From: Pedobacter sp.
GTDB lineage: Bacteria > Bacteroidota > Bacteroidia > Sphingobacteriales > Sphingobacteriaceae
Length of the DNA stretch: 6,495 nucleotides
Assembly (NCBI GenBank): GCA_030149995.1
Contig: JASLGV010000293.1
Location: 1-6,495, forward strand
Reading direction: 5' to 3'
Positions 1 to 5,133 of this stretch are shown here, piece after piece (position 1 is the first letter of the stretch; the number at the start of each line of letters is the position of its first letter). A program made the translations under genes and the position numbers. The notes below the pieces were generated by a model. That model was not told where the DNA came from and did no database searches. It was given only the letters and a program-made list of their open reading frames with translations.

Positions 1-469
1 CACAAACCTCTTCAAAGATTTCGTATATATGCTCACGGAACTGAAAAAGATACAAGAAAGTCGTGGTAGCACCTGTATCCTGACCAATAATTGTATTACA
101 GATAATGTGATCGGCAATACGCGAAAGCTCCATAATGATTACCCGCAGATATTCAACCCGTTTTGGCAATTGAATATTCAACAGCTTTTCAACCGTCATA
201 TGCCAGCCCATATTGTTAATAGGCGATGAACAATAGTTTAAACGGTCTGTTAACGGTGTAATCTGGTAAAACGGTCTGTGTTCTGCTATTTTTTCGAATG
301 CTCTGTGGATGTATCCAATGGTGGATACGCCACTTACGATGCGCTCTCCATCTAACTGCAACACGTTCTGAAACACCCCGTGCGTTGCCGGGTGTGTTGG
401 TCCCAGATTCAGGGTTACCAGCTCACTCTGAGGATCGTTATCTGTAAATACCGGATGGTTATGATTCAT
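1..469 (-). CDS. nuoD: NADH-quinone oxidoreductase subunit D (NuoD), N-terminal part, cut by window edge
   Basis: This is the 49-kDa subunit of complex I, in the peripheral arm, which forms the quinone-binding cavity with NuoB. I translated it by hand from the ATG at 469; it stays open to the left edge, giving 156 residues of a protein usually near 400. Visible family motifs are LGPTHPATHGV (22-32), GYIHRAFEKIAEHRPF (52-67), TDRLNYCSSPINN (74-86) and VEKLLNIQLPKRVEYLRV (93-110), then MELSRIADHIICN and a REHIYEIFEEV segment at the end. By family knowledge, His30 and Tyr79 match the histidine and tyrosine that contact the quinone headgroup. The start is fixed by an in-frame TAG 12 nt upstream of the ATG. 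The gene is separate from nuoC, unlike the E. coli nuoCD fusion. It lies 89 nt after nuoC in a spacer with two hairpins. Confidence 0.95.
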   Translation of the reverse strand, partial: MNHNHPVFTDNDPQSELVTLNLGPTHPATHGVFQNVLQLDGERIVSGVSTIGYIHRAFEKIAEHRPFYQITPLTDRLNYCSSPINNMGWHMTVEKLLNIQLPKRVEYLRVIIMELSRIADHIICNTIIGQDTGATTTFLYLFQFREHIYEIFEEVC

Positions 470-475
470 AGCCCT

Positions 476-493
476 AATCCCCTATTGGAGATT
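476..493 (-). other. Hairpin just upstream of the nuoD start
   Basis: On the minus strand AATCTCC (493-487) can pair with GGGGATT (482-476) around an AATA loop: seven pairs, one of them a G-U wobble in RNA. The 3' arm ends 6 nt before the nuoD ATG, so it covers the G-rich stretch where a ribosome would land. It has no T-tract, so it is not an intrinsic terminator. A role in limiting nuoD translation or marking a processing site is inference. Confidence 0.4.
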
Positions 494-535
494 CCCTTTC
501 AATTTTTATAAATACTATTTATTTCTTCATCTTGT

Positions 536-554
536 TTAAGCCAAACAGGCTTAA
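536..554 (-). other. Perfect 7-bp hairpin after the nuoC stop codon
   Basis: TTAAGCC (536-542) and GGCTTAA (548-554) are exact inverted repeats around a 5-nt loop. The structure begins 4 nt after the nuoC stop codon. No U-run follows it in the transcript direction (the next bases are ACAAG), so it looks like an intra-operon stem (stability, processing or ribosome-release site) and not a terminator. The function is inferred. Confidence 0.45.
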
Positions 555-558
555 CAGA

Positions 559-1059
559 TTACCTTCCAAAAAATTCGTCTTTCTTATCTACCCTGTTCGG
601 ATCTTCTAACGGGTATTGTTTAAGCATCGGGTGTACACCCAGGTCGTCCATATTAAGAATTCTGCGTAAATCCGGATGCCCTTCAAACTTAACACCAAAA
701 AGATCGTATGTTTCGCGTTCCATCCAGTTTGCACCTTTCCATACAACTGTAGCCGTAGGAATTGTTGGTTCTTGTTCGGATATAAAAACCTTTACACGGA
801 TGCGCACACGCTCTACCATATTATTTAAATGGTAAACAACAGCAATACCATGTGATTTTTCCGGATAATGAACAGCTGTAATATCTGTCAAGAAGTTAAA
901 CTTCAGTTCTTCTTTAAGATAGCTCAATACAGAAATAATAACATCTTTCGTTGTACTGAAGGTTAACAAACCATATGGCTCTCCCACCGACTGTACTTTA
1001 TCGCCAAACTTATTGCTAAGCTTTTCTAAAACATTCTGATTTAAAGTCGTCTCTCCCAT
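559..1059 (-). CDS. nuoC: NADH-quinone oxidoreductase subunit C (NuoC)
   Basis: This is the 30-kDa subunit of complex I, in the cytoplasmic peripheral arm, where it docks against NuoD and NuoB and carries no cofactor. It has 166 residues, normal for a stand-alone NuoC. The 30-kDa signature is clear: NWMERETYDLFGVKFEGHP (111-129), with ERE at 114-116, leading into DLRRIL (130-135). The C-terminal tail has HPMLKQYPLEDPNR (143-156), also typical. The ATG at 1059 shares one base with the nuoB stop codon (TAATG), which fixes the start and implies translational coupling to nuoB. No Shine-Dalgarno sequence is visible. The gene ends with TAA at 561-559, followed at once by a hairpin. No substitution in the signature looks damaging. 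Confidence 0.97.
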   Translation of the reverse strand: MGETTLNQNVLEKLSNKFGDKVQSVGEPYGLLTFSTTKDVIISVLSYLKEELKFNFLTDITAVHYPEKSHGIAVVYHLNNMVERVRIRVKVFISEQEPTIPTATVVWKGANWMERETYDLFGVKFEGHPDLRRILNMDDLGVHPMLKQYPLEDPNRVDKKDEFFGR

Positions 1060-1601
1060 TACTTAATACCGTATTGTCCTAAAAGCTGTTTATAATATTC
1101 AGAATTTCTTCTTCTACCAGATTCGTTTTTCACCAAATCCTGAATTCGCTGAAAACCATCTAAAATAGCTTCTGGTCTTGGCGGACAGCCCGGCACGTAT
1201 ACATCTACCGGAATAACCTCATCAATACCTTGTAAAACAGAATAAGTATCAAAAATACCTCCACTACTTGCACAGGCGCCAACAGCCATTACCCAACGTG
1301 GCTCAGCCATCTGGATATAAACCTGTTTTAATACAGGAGCCATTTTCTTCGCAATGGTTCCCATTACCATTAAAACATCAGCCTGTCTTGGCGAAAAACT
1401 TAAACGCTCTGCACCAAAACGACCCAAGTCGTAATGTGAACCCATGGTAGCCATAAATTCAATTCCGCAACAAGAAGTTGCAAATGGAAGTGGCCACAAA
1501 GAATTTGAGCGCGCCAAACCAATTACTTTATCCAAAGAGGTAGCAAAAAAGCCAGATCCTTCTATTCCTGGCGGCGCATCAACGATATTAATTTCACTCA
1601 T
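1059..1601 (-). CDS. nuoB: NADH-quinone oxidoreductase subunit B (NuoB), carries the N2 iron-sulfur cluster
   Basis: NuoB (PSST) binds the terminal 4Fe-4S cluster N2, which passes electrons to quinone at the NuoB-NuoD interface. I start it at the ATG at 1601 (180 residues, beginning [12 protein letters not shown]). The frame extends to a TTG at 1613, but that would put translation inside the T-run below a hairpin and adds only four residues. Counting from the ATG, the cluster cysteines are the adjacent pair Cys44-Cys45 in the [15 protein letters not shown] segment, Cys110 in VGACASSGG, and Cys139 in [10 protein letters not shown]. All four are intact, as is the conserved [19 protein letters not shown] stretch (61-79). 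The length is usual for the family. It overlaps nuoC by one base and lies 157 nt after nuoA, a spacer holding a terminator-like stem and a possible promoter. Confidence 0.97.
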   Translation of the reverse strand: MSEINIVDAPPGIEGSGFFATSLDKVIGLARSNSLWPLPFATSCCGIEFMATMGSHYDLGRFGAERLSFSPRQADVLMVMGTIAKKMAPVLKQVYIQMAEPRWVMAVGACASSGGIFDTYSVLQGIDEVIPVDVYVPGCPPRPEAILDGFQRIQDLVKNESGRRRNSEYYKQLLGQYGIK

Positions 1602-1611
1602 GTCTATAAAC

Positions 1612-1642
1612 AAAAAATGCTCATTCCTTTACAGAATGAGCA
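1612..1642 (-). terminator. Terminator-like hairpin with U-tract in the nuoB leader
   Basis: The arms 1618-1626 (TGCTCATTC) and 1634-1642 (GAATGAGCA) form a perfect 9-bp stem around a 7-nt loop. In the minus-strand direction the stem is followed directly by six T residues (1617-1612). This is the form of an intrinsic terminator, but it lies only 10 nt before the nuoB ATG and within the nuo operon. It could partly terminate or attenuate transcription coming from nuoA, or protect the 5' end of a processed nuoB transcript. The structure is seen directly; the function is inferred. Confidence 0.6.
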
Positions 1643-1643
1643 A

Positions 1644-1651
1644 CAAATTTA
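1644..1651 (-). promoter_or_regulatory. Possible internal nuoB promoter, -7 box only
   Basis: On the minus strand this reads TAAATTTG, an exact match to the Bacteroidota -7 element TAnnTTTG. No TTTG lies at the expected 17-23 nt upstream; the nearest TTG (1680-1678) is 26 nt away. Only half of the promoter is therefore supported. If used, transcription would start near 1637-1640, inside the 5' arm of the terminator-like stem. Confidence 0.3.
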
Positions 1652-1685
1652 CAATATTTAAAGGCATTTGAGTTAGGCAACAGTC

Positions 1686-1704
1686 ATTTAGAAACAATCT
1701 AAAT
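1686..1704. repeat. AT-rich inverted repeat in the nuoA-nuoB spacer
   Basis: ATTTAGA (1686-1692) and TCTAAAT (1698-1704) are exact 7-nt inverted repeats around 5 nt. The stem contains a single G-C pair, so the RNA hairpin would be weak. It could instead be a dyad for a DNA-binding protein. No known operator is recognised. Confidence 0.3.
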
Positions 1705-1758
1705 AGCTAACCAAAACGTCAAATCGCATTTTTAGTTATGCTTTATAATATTACCGGA

Positions 1759-2130
1759 TTAATTCCAGTCTAAAACTTTTTTCTTGATTACATAAATAAA
1801 GCCCAGCAGCAATGTTCCCATAAAAATGAACATTTCGATCATACCATCCATGCGTAACGCTCTGAAATTAACGGCCCATGGATACATAAAAATCACCTCC
1901 ACGTCGAATAGGACGAAAAGGATCGCTACCACAAAATATTTGATTGAAAACGGCTGACGGGCATTACCAATTACTTTAATCCCAGCCTCAAAAGTTTCCA
2001 GCTTATCCGTTGTTTTACGGCGCGGACCTAAAAAGTGCGTTGCAACCAAGGTGGTAACAACAAAACCAAGAGCCACAATTACCTGAAATATAATTGGTAA
2101 AAAATCTACGGGAGTACTTTGCGCTTGCAT
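1759..2130 (-). CDS. nuoA: NADH-quinone oxidoreductase subunit A (NuoA)
   Basis: NuoA (ND3) is a three-helix membrane subunit of complex I at the junction of the membrane and peripheral arms, close to the quinone channel. I start it at the ATG at 2130 (123 residues, MQAQSTPVDFLPI). The frame also opens at a TTG at 2151, but that codon is part of the predicted -7 promoter box and would lie upstream of the transcript. Helices are near 12-34, 62-82 and 97-116. The long conserved loop has TFEAGIKVIGNARQPF (46-61), and the second helix contains the family motif FDVEVIFMYPWA (75-86) with Asp76 and Glu78. Where E. coli has Ser and mitochondrial ND3 has Cys in the loop motif, this protein has Ala49. 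It is the first gene of the nuo operon. Confidence 0.96.
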   Translation of the reverse strand: MQAQSTPVDFLPIIFQVIVALGFVVTTLVATHFLGPRRKTTDKLETFEAGIKVIGNARQPFSIKYFVVAILFVLFDVEVIFMYPWAVNFRALRMDGMIEMFIFMGTLLLGFIYVIKKKVLDWN

Positions 2131-2148
2131 AATATTATTTTTTCTCTG

Positions 2149-2179
2149 CAAAAGTAAAAGAAAAAGGCAGGATTACAAA
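2149..2179 (-). promoter_or_regulatory. Bacteroidota-type promoter of the nuo operon
   Basis: On the minus strand TTTG at 2179-2176 (-33 element) is followed after 19 nt by TACTTTTG at 2156-2149 (-7 element). This matches the Bacteroidota consensus TTTG and TAnnTTTG with normal spacing. Transcription would start around 2142-2146, giving a leader of roughly 12-16 nt before the nuoA ATG at 2130. The -33 element lies in the loop of the preceding terminator and the -7 box directly follows its T-rich tail. Confidence 0.65.
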
Positions 2180-2195
2180 AACCTGCCTTTTTCTT
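2158..2195 (-). terminator. Intrinsic terminator of the Ton/TPR operon
   Basis: Two exact 14-nt inverted repeats (2158-2171 and 2182-2195) surround a 10-nt loop. The stem has a GGCAGG/CCTGCC core and A-rich/T-rich flanks. In the minus direction the 3' arm runs into a T-rich tail continuing to about 2150. It starts 17 nt after the TPR gene stop codon at 2215-2213. The A-rich 5' arm would also support termination on the plus strand, but no plus-strand gene ends here. Confidence 0.85.
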
Positions 2196-2212
2196 AACGA
2201 ATAAAATATGAA

Positions 2213-3925
2213 TTATTTACCTTTTCCTTTAGGTGCTGGCGCTGCCGTTAATTCTTTAATTCTGGCAGGTGCATAAGTTCCGGCTGGATCTATCGCAATG
2301 CTTTTGTTGAAATAGTCAATCGCTTTAGCTTTATCTTTATCAGCATACCAAGAACCCAATTCATCGTAAGCCTCGCTTAAGTTGTTTTTATTTGCTGCAA
2401 CTTCTTCTGGTTTAACTTCACTTACATATTTTTCAAAATAAGGAACACTTAAACCTTTAGGATTTGCTTTATCATCCAACAAACGGTTAATACGGCCTCT
2501 GGTGAAATAGCCCAAAGCAAAATCAGGAGAAACCTTGTTTAAGTGACTTAACGCTGAGTCCGCTTCAACAAGCATTGCTCTGTCTGCAGGCTTTTTATCA
2601 CGCTCGTCATAGTATCCCTGAAGGAAAGCAGTCTGACCAATATAGTAGTAGTTCGTTAATGAACCTTTTCCATTCGGGTTGTATTTAACGGCCAGCTTAT
2701 AGATATCAAATGCTTTTTTAAATCTTTTCGCTTTGTATAAAGCTAAACCTGCTTCTGATAACGCATCTGCATTGTTTGAATCAATTTTAGCAGCTTCAAT
2801 AATGTTTAACACAGCTAAACTGTCCTGCCCTGCTTTCAATTGAGATTTACCTAAATAAAGGTAATCGTTACCTAAAATTTTAGATTTATCTTTTTCTTTA
2901 GCAAAGAACTCTGTCAGGTAAGTTAAAGCCTGAGGATAGTTCTGATTTTCGTAAGCAGACCATCCTTTTAACCTTGCTACCACAACGCCTTTAGAATCGC
3001 CGGCAGGCACTTGTAAAGAAGAAGCTACCTGCTCCAATGTTTTGAAATCTTTCGCATAGAATAAAAATTGCGAATAACGTAATTGTGATTCCAATGATTT
3101 ATCTGTCAGATCAAGATATTTTTTATAGTTTTCAATGGCTTTAGCTGCTTTTTCTTTATCGGCACCAAAGTTACTCCATTGTAAATAAAGCTCCCCTAAT
3201 TCTCTGTAAGCAGGGCCATAGTTTGGATCAGCTGCAATTACATCATTCAATTCAGTTTCGCCTTCTGGAAATGCTCTCGACTCTTTGTACATTTTACCGA
3301 TCTGTGTTTTTGCTCTTCTGTTAGAAGGATCGATATCGTTTACGCGCATGTAAGGGCCTAAAGCTTCTGAGTTTTTCTTTTGCAAAGCGTATGCATCACC
3401 CAAAGCTAAAAATACTTCAGCGTCTTTATCTTTAACATCTAAATCGTCTGCTTTTTGAATATTAGCCAACGCATTAGCAAAATCAGGAGTAGATACATCA
3501 TCACTTGGTTTATCCTGAGCCAAATATGCTTTACCTACATATAAATAGGTTTTGTAATCTTTTGGCGACATCGAGATCGCTTTATCAAAATTAGTTTTAG
3601 CAGATGCAGCGTTATTCGACAATAAATCGGCTTCACCTAAACCAATTACATTTAAGTTGTTTTTTGGATCAGCGGTTACTCCTTTTGTAAATACAGCTCT
3701 CGCCGAATCAATATAGCCAGTTTTTAAATAAACCAAACCAAGGTTATAATAATTATCGCCATTCGATGCTTGTGAATTCACCAAAGCTTTAAGCACTGTT
3801 GATGCTTTTTGATACTGTTCAGCGTCAATAGCTTTTTTCGCGTCGTTTAAATTTTGAGCAAAAACTGCAGAACCCATCAACACCAAACCTACATTTAAGG
3901 TTATTGCTTTCTTTAAAATTTTCAT
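2213..3925 (-). CDS. Exported tetratricopeptide-repeat protein, last gene of the Ton operon
   Basis: This 570-residue protein starts with a Sec signal peptide: lysines at 2, 5 and 6, a hydrophobic core at about 8-20, and probable cleavage after VFA at 23, leaving QNLNDAKK. There is no lipobox. The rest is an alpha-helical solenoid of TPR-like units. The clearest are at about 57-88 (YYNLGLVYLKTGYIDSA, then ADP), 91-121, 169-200, 203-234, 236-272, 352-383, 386-417 and 513-548, the last containing YDELGSWYADKDKAKAIDYF. The C-terminus is short and basic (PAPKGKGK). TPR solenoids bind proteins, so a periplasmic scaffold role is likely; no partner can be named. It lies 68 nt after the PstS-like gene and just before a terminator. 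An in-frame TAA upstream fixes the ATG at 3925. The domain call is sure; the role is unknown. Confidence 0.9.
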   Translation of the reverse strand: MKILKKAITLNVGLVLMGSAVFAQNLNDAKKAIDAEQYQKASTVLKALVNSQASNGDNYYNLGLVYLKTGYIDSARAVFTKGVTADPKNNLNVIGLGEADLLSNNAASAKTNFDKAISMSPKDYKTYLYVGKAYLAQDKPSDDVSTPDFANALANIQKADDLDVKDKDAEVFLALGDAYALQKKNSEALGPYMRVNDIDPSNRRAKTQIGKMYKESRAFPEGETELNDVIAADPNYGPAYRELGELYLQWSNFGADKEKAAKAIENYKKYLDLTDKSLESQLRYSQFLFYAKDFKTLEQVASSLQVPAGDSKGVVVARLKGWSAYENQNYPQALTYLTEFFAKEKDKSKILGNDYLYLGKSQLKAGQDSLAVLNIIEAAKIDSNNADALSEAGLALYKAKRFKKAFDIYKLAVKYNPNGKGSLTNYYYIGQTAFLQGYYDERDKKPADRAMLVEADSALSHLNKVSPDFALGYFTRGRINRLLDDKANPKGLSVPYFEKYVSEVKPEEVAANKNNLSEAYDELGSWYADKDKAKAIDYFNKSIAIDPAGTYAPARIKELTAAPAPKGKGK

Positions 3926-3993
3926 CGGATATTCTGTTTTTTAAATAAAATAAACTCATGGATTGTCCATCAGTTCGTGGTTCAATTTATAAT

Positions 3994-4902
3994 TTATTCT
4001 TTATTTTTCAAATTAATTTGCCTTGGCATCAACTTATGCGGAGCAAGCCCAGATTTAAGTACGATTAATTGTCCGCGTTGGCTTCTTAACCATGTTGCAA
4101 ATCCTGTGCCTAAACCATCGCGTCCCTCACAATCTATGATATTTATATTTCTCAGAAAAGGATATATGCCATTGATAAGATTATATTGGCTTGGCTTGTA
4201 AAACTGGTCATCGCCCGTTTTACCTGGTAAATTTTTAACGCCTAAAACTTTAACATCCGGCAAATACTTAGACGCAGCTAAATTCTTATCCGAAAGCCAG
4301 TTAACGCCTAAAACACCAATATAATTTTTGTCTTCTGCAATAAACTTTATAACCTCGTTGCTTGAGTTTTTAGAATATACATTCTGATCGGGAAACTTGG
4401 TAATATTTGCCAATGTTCTAAAATACTGAAAGGTACTTGAATAGGCATTATCAAATATCAGTTTTTTATCCGAGCGTTTACCCTGTAAAATATCTATTAC
4501 TTCTTTAACGGTAATCGTGCTGTCAATATTATTTACATTCGTAATTAATGCAATACCATCAACAGCAAATCTGGAAGTATTTATTTTAATATTTCTTTTT
4601 TCATAGAACTTTTCTTCCTCTGCCGTTAACATTCTTGGCAATACAATTACACGTACGGTATCATTTAAAAATGTTGGCAGTAACTTTTCTTCAGGTTTAA
4701 AAGTGCAGTTAAATTTAGCTTCCGGGTAATCGAGGGCAAAAACATCTACTTGCTCCTGCACAATCGGCCCTACACTTTCATCCACCAACATATTAAGTGT
4801 TCCACTGGTACGAGTTTCTTTTACAGCTTCTTTTTTACGGCTGCATGAAACAAATGCAAGCATCACGCATAAAAATAATACATTCCTCATCATTGCCTGC
4901 AT
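3994..4902 (-). CDS. PstS-like periplasmic substrate-binding lipoprotein in the Ton operon
   Basis: This 302-residue protein has a lipoprotein signal: basic Arg6, a hydrophobic core and a lipobox-like AFVSC, with lipidated Cys20 followed by SRKKE. That context is basic, not the acidic surface-export signal known in some Bacteroidota, so a periplasm-facing anchor is likely. The mature part resembles PstS-type binding proteins (PBP-like family): SGTLNMLVDES (33-43) near the start, FAVDGIALITN (112-122), TVKEVIDILQGK (131-142) and the C-terminal GLGTGFATWLRSQRGQ (263-278) followed by KSGLAPHKLMPRQI (283-296). No pstA, pstB, pstC or phoU is in view, so classical phosphate import is not supported. 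The ATG at 4902 follows the previous stop by one base (TAAAATG), suggesting coupling; Met4 and Met5 are alternative starts. Its ligand is unknown. Confidence 0.85.
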   Translation of the reverse strand: MQAMMRNVLFLCVMLAFVSCSRKKEAVKETRTSGTLNMLVDESVGPIVQEQVDVFALDYPEAKFNCTFKPEEKLLPTFLNDTVRVIVLPRMLTAEEEKFYEKRNIKINTSRFAVDGIALITNVNNIDSTITVKEVIDILQGKRSDKKLIFDNAYSSTFQYFRTLANITKFPDQNVYSKNSSNEVIKFIAEDKNYIGVLGVNWLSDKNLAASKYLPDVKVLGVKNLPGKTGDDQFYKPSQYNLINGIYPFLRNINIIDCEGRDGLGTGFATWLRSQRGQLIVLKSGLAPHKLMPRQINLKNKE

Positions 4903-4903
4903 T

Positions 4904-5122
4904 TTAATTCTGTCTGCCGAGACTTAATAACCTTACAAAGGCATAAATCATCAAAAAGATACCAATTGCGATCTTATAAGATCGTGCCATATTAAGCGGA
5001 AGGTCTTTCCAAAAAATAAAAGATAAGCCTAATACCAAGTAAAAGACAAACATGAAAAGCCCTAAAATGAGCAAAAACCGCTGTTTAGGCGATTTTTGCT
5101 TAAAAATATCAAAATTTAACAT
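4904..5122 (-). CDS. Small two-helix inner-membrane protein of unknown function
   Basis: I do not recognise a named family for this 72-residue protein. It has a basic N-terminal stretch (FKQKSPKQR, 7-15), a hydrophobic helix at about 16-38 (rich in Phe and Leu, with two Gly), a short linker WKDLPLNMARSYK (38-50), and a second helix at about 51-67, ending in a basic tail (LGRQN). By the positive-inside rule both ends would be cytoplasmic with a short periplasmic loop, though the Arg and Lys in the linker make this uncertain. Its place 11 nt after tonB and 1 nt before the PstS-like gene shows it is translated with the Ton operon. It could be a stabiliser or adaptor for ExbBD-TonB; that is inference only. 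The ATG at 5122 has no visible Shine-Dalgarno sequence. Confidence 0.75.
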   Translation of the reverse strand: MLNFDIFKQKSPKQRFLLILGLFMFVFYLVLGLSFIFWKDLPLNMARSYKIAIGIFLMIYAFVRLLSLGRQN

Positions 5123-5133
5123 TTAATTTTCAA

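Noticed and set aside
29..229. Plus-strand 66-codon reading frame
   Set aside because: It lies wholly antisense to nuoD, whose motifs are unmistakable; its translation resembles no protein.
508..522. AT-only palindrome ATAAATA-C-TATTTAT
   Set aside because: The stem has no G-C pair and is too weak to support a hairpin claim; short AT palindromes are expected in such spacers.
1268..1671. Two plus-strand frames (1268-1450 and 1444-1671)
   Set aside because: Both are antisense shadows of nuoB and its leader, with compositions expected from reverse-reading a conserved gene.
3926..3993. Possible promoter or terminator between the PstS-like and TPR genes
   Set aside because: I found no TAnnTTTG box and only a 5-bp stem (ATGGA/TCCAT) without a T-run, so read-through within one operon is simpler.
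3977..4201. Plus-strand 74-codon frame with a hydrophobic start
   Set aside because: Antisense to the 3' end of the PstS-like gene. The hydrophobic start is what AT-rich sequence yields by chance.
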